Shown here piece after piece: positions 26,696 to 35,700 of a stretch of 64,000 nucleotides of DNA (position 1 is its first letter; every line of letters starts with the position of its first letter). Source of the DNA: Leptotrichia hongkongensis. Its GTDB lineage: Bacteria; Fusobacteriota; Fusobacteriia; Fusobacteriales; Leptotrichiaceae. The position numbers were made by a program, and so were the translations under genes. The notes beneath the pieces were generated by a model, which ran no database searches, had not been told where the DNA came from, and was given only the letters and a program-made list of their open reading frames with translations. The stretch lies in assembly GCF_041538065.1 (NCBI RefSeq), contig NZ_JBGORW010000006.1, forward strand, positions 105,697-169,696, written 5' to 3'.

Positions 26696-26740
26696 GTACT
26701 TCTAAACTTGTAAAATGAAAAAGTTTAGAGGTACTTTTTT
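26696..26740 (+). terminator. terminator of the ahpC operon
   Basis: GTACTTCTAAACTT (26696-26709) pairs with AAGTTTAGAGGTAC (26721-26734), one G-T pair, then a T-run. Confidence 0.88.
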
Positions 26741-26759
26741 AGTTTATAACAGATTTTGC

Positions 26760-26857
26760 TTAAAAAGTAAAAATTATATTTTAATTATTGAAAATATTAG
26801 ATTTGTATTTTTTATTAGAAAACTTTGTAACAAATTCGTTATTTAAATAGATTTATA
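26760..26857. repeat. interspersed repeat family 2, copy 2
   Basis: Shares AAAAATTATATTTTAATTA and a downstream CGTTATTTAAAT block with 14810-14915, and with the reverse complement of 42089-42188. It abuts family 1 copy b, with its end merging into that copy's TATA border. Confidence 0.65.
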
Positions 26858-26960
26858 CTCAAACCCATTTAAAATTAAACTACTAAAAATTATATTGATT
26901 TAGGGTTTGAGTAAAATAGTCATAGCTTTTTGAGTTTAGTTTTAAAGCAGTTTTACTATA
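26854..26960 (+). repeat. MITE-like repeat family 1, copy b
   Basis: 107 bases from TATACTCAAACCC to GTTTTACTATA. Internal ACTCAAACCC and GGGTTTGAGT form a perfect 10-bp inverted repeat, and AGTAAAA with TTTTACT a second, overlapping hairpin. It lies in the gap between the ahpC terminator and the terminator at 27006. Confidence 0.85.
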
Positions 26961-27005
26961 GAATTGATATACTTAAAAATATGGATTTTATTTCATTATA
27001 AAAAA

Positions 27006-27042
27006 AGAAACTTAATTCATTTTGCTTCTGAAAAAAGTTTCT
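27006..27042 (-). terminator. terminator of the secreted protein gene ending at 27058
   Basis: AGAAACTT (27006-27013) pairs with AAGTTTCT (27035-27042). T-rich sequence follows on the minus strand. Confidence 0.65.
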
Positions 27043-27057
27043 ATTATTTTTTTATTA

Positions 27058-27510
27058 TTAATTTCCAGTTTCTTGATTACCTGTATTGTTTAAATTTGAA
27101 GCATCGTCATTTACAGTATTCTCGTTGTTACTAGAATTTGTTGATGCTGGTGTTTCATATTCTGATGCATGTAATCTATCTTCAGGAACTTGATAATTAT
27201 TTATCTTTTTTATAGTTACTAAACCAGTTTTATTAGAAATAGTTCCATTAACATTAAGAACAATAATATCTGTATCTGTAACTCCATATTTTTCACTAAT
27301 AAAGTTATAAATTTGGTCTAATAACCCAGAATCATCTTTTACTGTGTAAGTAATTACTTTATTTGGAAATACCAAATTATCTTTTACATAGGTAAATGTA
27401 TTTGTTGATTTTGTATATTGACCTTCAAAAGTTTTACTTATAGGTTTTTTTGCTGCTGTTCCAATTACAGATATTGTTAACATCATTAACATTAATAATA
27501 TTTTTTTCAT
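27058..27510 (-). CDS. secreted protein of unknown function with Asn-rich tail
   Basis: 150 residues. Signal peptide MKKILLMLMMLTISVIGTAA, a compact domain of alternating strands (about 25-110), then a low-complexity Asn/Thr/Ser/Glu tail (115-150). I recognise no family. It is 22 bases downstream of rnhA on the same strand and has a terminator after it, so it probably ends that operon. Confidence 0.6.
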   Translation of the reverse strand: MKKILLMLMMLTISVIGTAAKKPISKTFEGQYTKSTNTFTYVKDNLVFPNKVITYTVKDDSGLLDQIYNFISEKYGVTDTDIIVLNVNGTISNKTGLVTIKKINNYQVPEDRLHASEYETPASTNSSNNENTVNDDASNLNNTGNQETGN

Positions 27511-27532
27511 GAAAAGCCTCCTTTATTTAGCA

Positions 27533-28165
27533 TTATTTGTGGAATCCTAAATCAGCGGGATTAACATCTCCTGAGATTTTTTTTACAATTCCACCTTTTT
27601 TTTCAAATTCATTTCTCATTAAAGCAACTTTTTTTATGAGTTCAATTGTATCATTTTCCAAACTGGAATTATTATATCGCCCTTTTGACCAATATTCAAT
27701 AATGAGAGAACTATCTCCACAAATTATCTTTGTATCATATTTTTTGGCATAAACAAAAGCTGTGTAAATACCGACTAGTTCACCAAAGTTATTTGTTCTA
27801 GTGTCAGCGACATAATAATTTCCAAATTCATTAATACTTTTTTCGTTCATAATTTTATAAAGTAGCGAATTACCGTCAAAATCAGTCAATCTGACTTCCA
27901 CACCGTTTCCACGTCCTGTTCCTGCATCAAAATAAATTGCATCACGCTCTAGTTCAGAATAGAGTTTAGTCAAATCACTTTTCTCTTTTTTTTCATAATT
28001 TGCTCCAGAATTTAACCATTCTTGTGCTTCAGAAAAATTTTTAAATGATTTATAACGGGCTTTTTTACCACTTACTTTTTTTTGACAATCTGTCCAGCTT
28101 TCAAGTATTCCATTTTCATTTGTATCTGTAATGAAATAAGCATAGAATTTTTTATTTTTTGCCAT
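27533..28165 (-). CDS. rnhA: ribonuclease H with N-terminal viroplasmin-type domain
   Basis: Cleaves RNA in RNA-DNA hybrids. 210 residues: the N-terminal hybrid-binding (caulimovirus VI / viroplasmin) domain is seen as FYAYFITDTNENG...SWTDCQKKVSG...YKSFKNFSEAQEWL (about 6-51). The RNase H domain follows with acidic residues in YFDAGTGRGNG, NNFGELVGIYTAF, ICGDSSLIIEYW and GDVNPADLGFHK. Its end is 22 bases before the secreted orphan. Confidence 0.87.
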   Translation of the reverse strand: MAKNKKFYAYFITDTNENGILESWTDCQKKVSGKKARYKSFKNFSEAQEWLNSGANYEKKEKSDLTKLYSELERDAIYFDAGTGRGNGVEVRLTDFDGNSLLYKIMNEKSINEFGNYYVADTRTNNFGELVGIYTAFVYAKKYDTKIICGDSSLIIEYWSKGRYNNSSLENDTIELIKKVALMRNEFEKKGGIVKKISGDVNPADLGFHK

Positions 28166-28185
28166 TTTTAAATAAATTTATTGAA

Positions 28186-28896
28186 TTATAAATTCAATCC
28201 TCCATCAACTCTTAAAACTTGCCCTGTAACAAATTTAGACATGTCACTTGCTAAATACAATGCAGCATTTGCAACATCTTCAGCATCTCCCATCTTTCTA
28301 AGCGGAGTATTTGCAAGTACAGTTTCTACAACTTTTTCAGGTAATACGTGAGTCATATTTGTTTCGATAAATCCTGGTGCAATTGCGTTTGATCTAAGAT
28401 TTTTTCTACCAAATTCTTTTGCCCAAGTTTTTGCCATAGCGATTACTCCACCTTTTGTAGCTGCATAGTTAGTTTGTCCTGCATTTCCATCTACTCCTAC
28501 TACAGAAGCCATATTAATTACACTTGAAGCTTTGCTCTTTAATAATAAAGAAACAAAACCTTGCATCACATTGTAGACACCTTTTAAGTTAATATCAATT
28601 ACTAAATCCCAGTCTGCTTCCTTCATTCTTTGAAGTAACGAATCTCTTGTAATTCCTGCATTATTTACAAGAATATCCAATCTTCCGTATTTTTCTTTGA
28701 TTTCATTTGCAATCTCTTTTATATTTTCTCTATCAGTAACATTTAATTTTACGTGTGAAACATTTTCATGGCTGTAATCAGGATCAATTAAATCTCCAGA
28801 AATAACAGTTGCTCCATTTTCAGCAAATTTTAGTGCGATTTCCTTTCCAATTCCTCTTGAACCACCTGTAATTAATGCAATTTTACCATTTAACAC
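28186..28896 (-). CDS. fabG: 3-oxoacyl-ACP reductase
   Basis: NADPH-dependent reduction step of fatty-acid elongation. Short-chain dehydrogenase with TGGSRGIGKEIA (cofactor loop), NNAGITRD, NMASVVG (Ser) and NYAATKGG (Tyr-x3-Lys); the C-terminus VTGQVLRVDGGLNL is typical. I choose GTG 28894-28896 (MLNGKIALITGG) because AAAGGTGG lies seven bases upstream. An in-frame ATG at 28920 has no ribosome-binding site and would add eight unusual residues. No other fab gene is adjacent. Confidence 0.9.
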   Translation of the reverse strand: MLNGKIALITGGSRGIGKEIALKFAENGATVISGDLIDPDYSHENVSHVKLNVTDRENIKEIANEIKEKYGRLDILVNNAGITRDSLLQRMKEADWDLVIDINLKGVYNVMQGFVSLLLKSKASSVINMASVVGVDGNAGQTNYAATKGGVIAMAKTWAKEFGRKNLRSNAIAPGFIETNMTHVLPEKVVETVLANTPLRKMGDAEDVANAALYLASDMSKFVTGQVLRVDGGLNL

Positions 28897-28961
28897 TATA
28901 TTTCCACCTTTCTTTTCCATATTTTAAGATTTATAATTATAATTCTAAAATAACTAAACAA

Positions 28962-29459
28962 TTATTTTAAAGAATTTAAAACTTCAAGTTTTACTTTTGT
29001 AAGACCTTTTCCAGGATTTTCTATTTTTGAAAAAGCTCCATAACTCAAGTCAATTACACGTCCTTTAGCAAAAGGTCCTCTATCATTAACTTTTACAACT
29101 ACTTCTTTTCCGTTGCTCAAGTTTGTTACTTTTACTTTTGTTCCAAATGGAAGCGATCTATGTGCCGCTACCATTTCATGTCTGTTATGTATTTCTCCAC
29201 TAGCTGTTCTGCTTCCATGTAATCCTTTGCTATAGTATGAAGCAATTCCAGTTTGTGAATGTTTAGAACTTCCTGAATTTGAAGTTTTTTCTTTTGTAGA
29301 AGTTTTGTTTGATTTTACAGCATATAAATCAGCACTATTATCAACAGCTTTTATCATTTCGTTTTTTATGTAAATTATATTATTGTTATCAGTATTTATT
29401 TCTGCAGCCAATGATAGTGATACTACTAAACCTGCAAACAAAGTAACTATTTTTTTCAT
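28962..29459 (-). CDS. RlpA-like double-psi beta-barrel protein
   Basis: 165 residues: signal peptide (1-19), a Ser/Thr/Lys linker, then the double-psi beta-barrel with GIASYYSKGLHGSRTASGE, AAHRSLPFGTKVKVTNL and VKVNDRGPFAKGRVIDLS (about 70-150). RlpA proteins are septal, peptidoglycan-cleaving lytic transglycosylases in some species. No SPOR domain is present, so septal targeting is not assured. It is complete and precedes fabG on the same strand. Confidence 0.88.
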   Translation of the reverse strand: MKKIVTLFAGLVVSLSLAAEINTDNNNIIYIKNEMIKAVDNSADLYAVKSNKTSTKEKTSNSGSSKHSQTGIASYYSKGLHGSRTASGEIHNRHEMVAAHRSLPFGTKVKVTNLSNGKEVVVKVNDRGPFAKGRVIDLSYGAFSKIENPGKGLTKVKLEVLNSLK

Positions 29460-29596
29460 TAATTTTCTCCTTAAATAAAATTTTTATAACATCAAATTGT
29501 TATAGTGTTTAACATTTAAAAGGATTAATTTTAAAGTTTAAACAACTTCTACATTATACCATATTTTTAATGTTTAATTACTTTTTTTTTACTTAG

Positions 29597-30451
29597 TTAT
29601 TTCATTTCAGGTTGTTTAACGTGTTGAATTTTAGGACTATTTACATTTAATGTTTCAAATGTATAACCAGCTTTTCTATATCCATCTATTATTCTTTGCA
29701 GAGCCTGAACTGTTGTTTTTTTAGCATTTGTATCGTGCATTAAAACATTAATATCAGGATGTGTTGTACATACACCATATTTAACCAGTTTTTCTACAGG
29801 AACATTGTTTCCAGAAGCATCTGTCGAATCACAGTTCCAGTCAAAATATACATATCCTTCTTTTGTCATTCTGTTAATTATAGCCGTTTTTAAAGCCTTA
29901 GATGCTATCGCATTGCTTGAACCGCCTGGAAATCTTGTGATTTTTACATCTAATCCTGTTGTCGATTTTACAGCATCTCTTATTTTATAAAGATCTTTAA
30001 AGAAACTTTCCTCGTTTGCATAAACTTCTTTATATATGTGTGAATAGGTATGCAACCCAAGCACATGCCCATGATCAATTATTTTTTTATAGTCGTTATA
30101 ATTTTTTCCAATTCCAATTACAAAAAATGTTGCTTTTATATTATTCTTTTTCAAAATTTCAAGAATTTGATCAGTATGAGCTGAAGGCCCATCATCAAAA
30201 GTTAAATATACAGTCTTAATTTTTTTGTCAGCTTTCAGTTGCTCATATTGTGCTTTCACTTCTGCATTTTTTTTAGTAAGTGCAGCAAATTCAGCATTTT
30301 TTTTATCCTTTTCTTCCGATAATTTTTTTACATTTGATTTTAAACTATGATATTCCATATATTTTGAAGTTGTTCCAAAAATATGTACTCCTGCATATAA
30401 AAATCCAGCAATAGCTACTAATATTCCAATAAACGAAAATGTTTTTTTCAT
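29597..30451 (-). CDS. membrane-anchored polysaccharide deacetylase
   Basis: 284 residues: N-terminal transmembrane anchor (about 4-24), a Lys/Glu-rich coiled coil (35-75), then a NodB-type deacetylase domain. Motif 1 is TFDDGPSAHTDQI, motif 2 is HTYSH and motif 3 RFPGGSSN, so the metal-binding Asp-His-His set is intact. A likely role is peptidoglycan or surface-glycan N-deacetylation. It is downstream of a small membrane coiled-coil gene with a 20-base gap. Confidence 0.9.
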   Translation of the reverse strand: MKKTFSFIGILVAIAGFLYAGVHIFGTTSKYMEYHSLKSNVKKLSEEKDKKNAEFAALTKKNAEVKAQYEQLKADKKIKTVYLTFDDGPSAHTDQILEILKKNNIKATFFVIGIGKNYNDYKKIIDHGHVLGLHTYSHIYKEVYANEESFFKDLYKIRDAVKSTTGLDVKITRFPGGSSNAIASKALKTAIINRMTKEGYVYFDWNCDSTDASGNNVPVEKLVKYGVCTTHPDINVLMHDTNAKKTTVQALQRIIDGYRKAGYTFETLNVNSPKIQHVKQPEMK

Positions 30452-30471
30452 GTTTGTATCCCTCTCATTTC

Positions 30472-30759
30472 TTATTTATATTTTTTAATTAATTCTTCAA
30501 TTTTTTTGTAACTCTCTTCATTATGTTTTATATTACCATCAAGAGCTTCTACTTCTTTTTCCAATTTTTGTTTATTCTCCTTTAATAATGGAATTTCCTT
30601 TTTAAATTTCTCTTTTTGTTTGATTAACACAAAATGTGAAAATGCAACTAACAGTATTGAAATAACAAGTAGAACAATTGCTGTTGTTGTTAATTTTCCA
30701 TTATTCTTACCATCATGATCATCTCTATAATCATAAAGAAATTGTTGTTGTTTTGCCAT
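30472..30759 (-). CDS. small membrane protein with coiled coil
   Basis: 95 residues: hydrophilic N-terminus, one transmembrane helix (about 26-46), then a long Lys/Glu coiled coil (47-95). The layout resembles FtsL/DivIC-type bitopic proteins, but no sequence signature confirms that. It is immediately upstream of the deacetylase and likely co-transcribed; both have an anchor plus coiled coil and might interact (inference). Confidence 0.6.
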   Translation of the reverse strand: MAKQQQFLYDYRDDHDGKNNGKLTTTAIVLLVISILLVAFSHFVLIKQKEKFKKEIPLLKENKQKLEKEVEALDGNIKHNEESYKKIEELIKKYK

Positions 30760-30865
30760 TTTTTCTCCTCTTTTCTATTTTTTGTTTATTAATTTTTTTA
30801 TTTTTTACCTTTAAAAACTATTATTTTAATATTTTTAAACTAAATATTAAAATTAATTGTATAAT

Positions 30866-30942
30866 AGTAAAAAAGACCTCTTAAAAAAGAGGTCTCATAA
30901 AAGGGGGGGTTAATTGAGGTTTCAGATCTTTTAATCGATCTG
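30866..30942 (-). ncRNA. putative small RNA with C-rich single-stranded segment
   Basis: On the minus strand, a TATACT box (30953-30948) is followed by a perfect 8-bp hairpin, TTCAGATC...GATCTGAA. Next comes an unpaired segment with seven C, then a perfect terminator stem GACCTCT/AGAGGTC (30875-30894) and a T-run. The whole is about 75 bases. The -35 region is weak. It could instead be the processed 3' UTR of argS, which ends 126 bases upstream. Confidence 0.45.
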
Positions 30943-31067
30943 AATATAGTATACACCATAATCATTAAACCACCATTAAATCAAAATTGTTTTTTGATTA
31001 ATTTGTTTCTCTTTTTTAGTAAATATAACTTTATTATTAATTTTTATAAGAATTATATCAATAGGTT

Positions 31068-32792
31068 TTACATTCTATCTACTGTATTTATTCCAAGAAG
31101 ACCGAGTCCTTCCTTTAAAATAAATGCGGTTTTTTCAGCCAGCAAAATTCGTGCATCCATAACTTTTTTATTTTCTTCCTTTAGAATAGAATTTGAATTA
31201 TAGAAATTATTAAATAATTTTGCTATGTCAAATAAATAGTCTGCTATTATGTTTGGACGATAACTTTCATAAGATTTTACAACTGTTTGTGGAAATCTCA
31301 GAAGCTCAACTGCTAATTCACGCTCAACACCATTCATATTTTCCAAAATAATATCTTTATTTTCAACATTGATATTTTCTTCCTTCAATTTTCTGAAAAT
31401 GGACATAATCCGTACATAAGTATATTGTAAATAAGGTCCTGTATTACCTTCAAAACTAAGTACCTTGTCCCAAGTAAATGTTATATCAGAAGTCCTGTTC
31501 TGGCTCAAATCAAAGTATTTTATAGCTCCGCTTCCCACAATTTCAGCAATTTTTTCTTTTTCTTCTTCTGGAATATTCGGATTTTTTTCATCAATTACTT
31601 TTTTTACTTGAGTTTTTGCCTCATCCAGCAAATCAACAAGTCTTATTATATTTCCGCTTCTAGAAGAAAAAATCATTCCATCACCAAATCTCATAATTCC
31701 AAATACAACATGAGTCTTTTTGTAATTATAAGGTTCTCCAAGCATTTCTCCAATTTCAAAAACCTGCTTAAAATGATTTTGCTGCCTATCGTCAGTTAGG
31801 TAAACAGCTTCGTCTACATTTAATTCATCTTTTCTAAATTTCATTGTAGCCAGGTCAGAAGTTGTATATAAGAAACTTCCGTCTTTTTTCTGTACAATTG
31901 CAGGTGACAGCTTGTCATTTTCAAAAAACACAACCAATGCTCCCTGATCTTCACGTGCAATACCTTTTTCTTTTAATTCTTCCAGTACAGCTGGCATCAT
32001 ATCATTGTAAAACGATTCACCATAATAATAGTCGAAGTTCACACCAAGCCTATCATAAATTTTATTGTATTCTTTTAGTGAAATATCTATAAATTCCTTC
32101 CACAATTTTTGATTTTCTTCATCTCCAAGCTGTAATTTTTTCAGTTCTTCACGAGCTTCGTCCTCCAAAGCAGGATTTTTTTTAGCTTCATCAGAAAACT
32201 GCACATAAATTCTTTCCAGTTCACCAATCGGATCTTCTTCGTAGGACTTCTTATTCAACCAATTCTTATAAGCTACAATGAGTTTTCCAAATTGTGTCCC
32301 CCAATCACCAATGTGATTATCAGCAAGTGTATGAAAACCTAAAAATTGCAAAGTTCTCTTGACGGAATCACCGATAATTGTACTTCTCAAATGTCCAATG
32401 TGCATTCTTTTAGCAATATTAGGCGAAGAATAATCAATTATTATAGTTTTATCTGTATTTAAAAAAGAAAAATCATATTTTTCATTTTCCACTTTTTTTA
32501 ATTCTTCATTCAAAAAGTTATTTTTCAAATAAATATTAATAAATCCTGGCCCTGCAATTTCCAACTTTTCAATAGTATCATTTTCTTTAAAATTATCTAC
32601 AAGTGTACTTGCAATCTCTCGTGGATTTTTACCAATTAATTTTGAACTAACCATCGCAAAATTTGTCTGAAAATCTCCAAATTCTCTTTTTGTGGAATTT
32701 TGAATATCGACTTTTTCTGTATAATCAGCACCAAAAATATTATTTATATTTTCTGAAAATAATTTTTTTAACTTTATTGTCAACAATTCCAT
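31068..32792 (-). CDS. argS: arginyl-tRNA synthetase
   Basis: Class I synthetase, 574 residues. The N-terminal Add1 domain (about 1-110) is followed by SSPNIAKRMHIGHLRSTIIGD with the HIGH signature. The catalytic core includes DNHIGDWGTQFGK, and the C-terminal DALR anticodon-binding domain ends KEGLGLLGINTVDRM. The KMSKS position is the divergent SSRSGNIIRL, common in ArgRS. A dyad motif shared with the YitT gene lies upstream (32826-32857). Confidence 0.96.
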   Translation of the reverse strand: MELLTIKLKKLFSENINNIFGADYTEKVDIQNSTKREFGDFQTNFAMVSSKLIGKNPREIASTLVDNFKENDTIEKLEIAGPGFINIYLKNNFLNEELKKVENEKYDFSFLNTDKTIIIDYSSPNIAKRMHIGHLRSTIIGDSVKRTLQFLGFHTLADNHIGDWGTQFGKLIVAYKNWLNKKSYEEDPIGELERIYVQFSDEAKKNPALEDEAREELKKLQLGDEENQKLWKEFIDISLKEYNKIYDRLGVNFDYYYGESFYNDMMPAVLEELKEKGIAREDQGALVVFFENDKLSPAIVQKKDGSFLYTTSDLATMKFRKDELNVDEAVYLTDDRQQNHFKQVFEIGEMLGEPYNYKKTHVVFGIMRFGDGMIFSSRSGNIIRLVDLLDEAKTQVKKVIDEKNPNIPEEEKEKIAEIVGSGAIKYFDLSQNRTSDITFTWDKVLSFEGNTGPYLQYTYVRIMSIFRKLKEENINVENKDIILENMNGVERELAVELLRFPQTVVKSYESYRPNIIADYLFDIAKLFNNFYNSNSILKEENKKVMDARILLAEKTAFILKEGLGLLGINTVDRM

Positions 32793-32825
32793 TATCTTAA
32801 AAACTTTCTTCCCTTCCTTTCATAG

Positions 32826-32857
32826 ATTTACGTTAATTTTAGGATAACGCATAATCC
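32826..32857 (-). promoter_or_regulatory. dyad motif shared with the YitT upstream region (copy 2)
   Basis: Minus-strand 32-base match to 24341-24373, beginning GGATTATGCGTTATCC. The GCGTTA...TAACGT dyad is kept despite an extra A in the loop. It ends 33 bases before the argS start. The remaining AT-rich bases to 33061 hold no ORF I can support. Confidence 0.55.
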
Positions 32858-33061
32858 TTTTATTAAAAAATATTTACTTGAATATTATATAACAAATTTA
32901 ATAAAATTTGAAGAGTTTATTTATTATTTGACTAAATAAAAAATATTAAATTTTTTTAATTAATGTTTCCTTTTTCTCATTTGATAGCTGTTTATTAATT
33001 ATATTTAAACAAAAACTATGAAATGTATATCAGTATTTTTAGCATGATATTAAAATAAAAA

Positions 33062-33090
33062 TTGACAGAAAAAATAAAAAATGTTAAAAT
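33062..33090 (+). promoter_or_regulatory. promoter of the 815-residue autotransporter
   Basis: TTGACA (33062-33067), 17 bases, TAAAAT (33085-33090). The same arrangement followed by GTT precedes the giant autotransporter at 42358-42386. AAGGAGAG provides the ribosome-binding site before ATG 33144. Confidence 0.75.
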
Positions 33091-33143
33091 GTTTTGAAAT
33101 TTATACATATAGTTAAGATTTAAAAATTAAACAAGGAGAGAGT

Positions 33144-35591
33144 ATGCTATTTAAAGAGACAGAAAGATTTTTAAAAAGAATATTAAAGAAAAAATACAAA
33201 TATACAAAAATGTTGTTAATAACATTTTTAATGACAGGTGGATTGGGAATGGCAGCGCCAATAACACCAAATGCGAATGGAGAATATATTGTAAATTCAG
33301 GTACAGGAGATGGAGAAATTTTAAATTTTTCTAATTCATACAATTCACATGGAGCATTTAGAATTAGTGAGGGTAAAAAATTTACTTTGAAAGGATACGG
33401 AGATATTGATGCGACAACGCAAGCGCCTTTGTTTACACCTAGAACTGCAATAACAGTCACAAATTCAAATACAGAATTTGAGGCAACAGGTACAGGTGTA
33501 GGCGGGGATTCTGTTGAAATATCCATTCTTCCCTCAAAAGAAGCAATTTTATATACAGTAACAGATCCAATTACTGGTGTAAGTTCTAGTGCTATAAATC
33601 AAAAAGTAACTTTAAAAGATGTGTTTATATGGGCACCAAGAAATTCGACAGAATCTACTGTGAAAGTTGAAGCAAAGAATGGAAAGAGCATAAAAAATGC
33701 AGAACTTAATTTAATTGGTAGTAATGGTTTTAAATCACAAATTCATTCAAATAATAGTGGCTGGGTAGTTGAAGTTGAAGCTGATGAAACAAATGGAGTT
33801 TATTCAGAATTAACAGTTAATGGAATAGATGATGGTACTGAAGGTGATGGAGGAACGCAAATATTAGGTTTAATGACAAAACATGGAAAATCTGTTTTAA
33901 ATGTAAATTTAATAGGTGGAGCATATTGGGGATTAAGTAAAAATAATTCAATTTCTGAACAAAGAGCAACACTTAACTCATTAAATATAGGTAGTAATTC
34001 CTTTATATCATTTGATGAAAATAATGTTACAGAAAGTGATGGAGTAACTTCAATTTATTATATAAAATTAACATCTGATGGAATTAATAATGATGGAACT
34101 CTTAATAACAGTGGACTTATTCAACTAAATAGTGATTCCAGTAAAGATAAACTTATTATAGAAGGAAATTATCACGGAAATAACGGTACAATTGAAATGA
34201 ATACTCTTTGGAATGCTCCAGGGGATGAAAATGGAGCAAATTCAGAATCAGATTTAGTTTACATTACGGGAAATGCTACAGGTACAACAAAGGTAGTACC
34301 AGTTTATATTGATGACACTCCAGCAGAAAATCAATTTGATAATTATATTCCAGGAAATGTACAACAATTATCACAACGTATAAACAGTGTACCGGTTGTA
34401 AAAGTAGCTGGAAAGTCTACACCAACTACATTTACTGGAACAGCAAGAACAGCCGGAGCGGCAGAGGCTCAACTTGCGAGCAGACAAGTTAATGGTATTT
34501 GGGAATACTACTGGACTATTGCACCTCTTGGAAGTTCTGGAGCCACTGCTGGAGTGATTGGTGGGGCTGGAAGTAATGGAAGTTCAAGTTCGAGCCGTCC
34601 AATTTACATTATGGCACAGCCAGTGTCGGCTTATGTATTAATGCCAAAAATAAATATGGAAATGGGTTATTCTTCTGTTGGGACTTTAAATGAAAGAAGA
34701 GGAGAAAACCAAATATTAGATTTAGAAAATCTGTCAGCTGATAAAGGACAGTTATGGACAAGAATTTATGGTAGTGGTGTGAGCGAAAAAGGTAAGGAAA
34801 GATTTGAATACGAAAGTAATCTTTATGGAGTGCAGCTGGGGCATGACTTTAAAATAAATAAGGATAAAAATGGGCATAATCATTTATTAGGTGGCTATAT
34901 TTCATATAATAGGGCAAGTGCAGATTTTTTTGACAGATACCGTACTGAAAATGGAAGAATTTCTGATGATAAATATACAGGTAAAGGAAAAGCGGAAAGT
35001 ATTTCATTAGGTATTACAAAAACAAAATATACAGAAAACGGCTCATATTATGATTTAGTAGGACAAATTTCATATTTACAAAATAAATATAAATCAAGAG
35101 ATGACTTTAACGCAAAACAAAGAGGATATGGATTATTATTTTCAGGAGAAGCTGGAAAATCATTTGGAATTGGAAAAACTGGGACATGGACAATTCAGCC
35201 ACAAGCACAGTTAATATATCAGTACTTGAACACAAAGTCGTTTAATGATGGATTGAGAAAAGTCAGTCAGGATAATAGAAATGGATTACGTGGAAGAACA
35301 GGAATCAAACTTTCTTATAATGGAAATTCAGATGAGGGGCGAACAAATACATATTATGCTGTAGCAAATGTTTGGCATGATTTTACAAAATATGAAAATA
35401 AATACACAAACATAGGTTCTGACAAAGTAACTGAAAAACTTGGTACAACTTGGGGAGAAATAGGGTTAGGAGCGCAAGCGCCATTGGGACAAAAAAGCAA
35501 TTTATACATTGACACGAGATATGAACAGTCATTTGGTAATTCAAGACGTTCTGGATTCAGAGGAACAATTGGATTTAAACATACTTTTTAA
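33144..35591 (+). CDS. autotransporter (type Va) outer-membrane protein
   Basis: 815 residues. An extended basic signal sequence ends with MLLITFLMTGGLGMAAP (about 23-39). The passenger (40-540) is rich in Asn/Gly/Thr beta-helix repeats, with a Gly/Ser linker (GAGSNGSSSSS, near 485-495). The C-terminal beta-barrel (about 545-815) has alternating amphipathic strands and ends GFRGTIGFKHTF with the terminal aromatic residue used by the BAM complex. The passenger's adhesive or other function cannot be assigned. It is monocistronic. Confidence 0.87.
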   Translation: MLFKETERFLKRILKKKYKYTKMLLITFLMTGGLGMAAPITPNANGEYIVNSGTGDGEILNFSNSYNSHGAFRISEGKKFTLKGYGDIDATTQAPLFTPRTAITVTNSNTEFEATGTGVGGDSVEISILPSKEAILYTVTDPITGVSSSAINQKVTLKDVFIWAPRNSTESTVKVEAKNGKSIKNAELNLIGSNGFKSQIHSNNSGWVVEVEADETNGVYSELTVNGIDDGTEGDGGTQILGLMTKHGKSVLNVNLIGGAYWGLSKNNSISEQRATLNSLNIGSNSFISFDENNVTESDGVTSIYYIKLTSDGINNDGTLNNSGLIQLNSDSSKDKLIIEGNYHGNNGTIEMNTLWNAPGDENGANSESDLVYITGNATGTTKVVPVYIDDTPAENQFDNYIPGNVQQLSQRINSVPVVKVAGKSTPTTFTGTARTAGAAEAQLASRQVNGIWEYYWTIAPLGSSGATAGVIGGAGSNGSSSSSRPIYIMAQPVSAYVLMPKINMEMGYSSVGTLNERRGENQILDLENLSADKGQLWTRIYGSGVSEKGKERFEYESNLYGVQLGHDFKINKDKNGHNHLLGGYISYNRASADFFDRYRTENGRISDDKYTGKGKAESISLGITKTKYTENGSYYDLVGQISYLQNKYKSRDDFNAKQRGYGLLFSGEAGKSFGIGKTGTWTIQPQAQLIYQYLNTKSFNDGLRKVSQDNRNGLRGRTGIKLSYNGNSDEGRTNTYYAVANVWHDFTKYENKYTNIGSDKVTEKLGTTWGEIGLGAQAPLGQKSNLYIDTRYEQSFGNSRRSGFRGTIGFKHTF

Positions 35592-35604
35592 TAAAAAATT
35601 TTAG

Positions 35605-35633
35605 TTGATTTAAAATAACTTATGTGGTATAAT
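35605..35633 (+). promoter_or_regulatory. promoter of the putative antitoxin RNA
   Basis: TTGATT (35605-35610), 17 bases, TATAAT (35628-35633), beginning 14 bases after the autotransporter stop. Predicted start is near 35640. Confidence 0.68.
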
Positions 35634-35639
35634 TATTTT

Positions 35640-35700
35640 GTAAAACTAACTAACATTTGGAGATAAAAAAAGAGAGTGTCGCATCACTCTCTTTTCCTTT
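35640..35700 (+). ncRNA. putative type I antitoxin RNA convergent with a toxin mRNA
   Basis: About 60 bases from the promoter above to the shared terminator. It carries CTAACATTTGGAGATAA (35650-35666), a direct repeat of 35794-35810. As RNA, CUAACAUUUGGAG can pair without mismatch (one G-U) with CUCCGAAUGUUAG at the 5' end of the opposite transcript, next to that transcript's ribosome-binding site. The 3' terminator is also complementary. This is the layout of the par/Fst family (RNA I/RNA II with DRa and DRb). Confidence 0.58.
35671..35697. terminator. bidirectional terminator shared by toxin mRNA and antitoxin RNA
   Basis: AGAGAGTG (35671-35678) pairs with CACTCTCT (35685-35692) around a 6-base loop. 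T-run on the plus side and a run of T on the minus side (AAAAAAA at 35666-35671 on plus). Confidence 0.85.
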
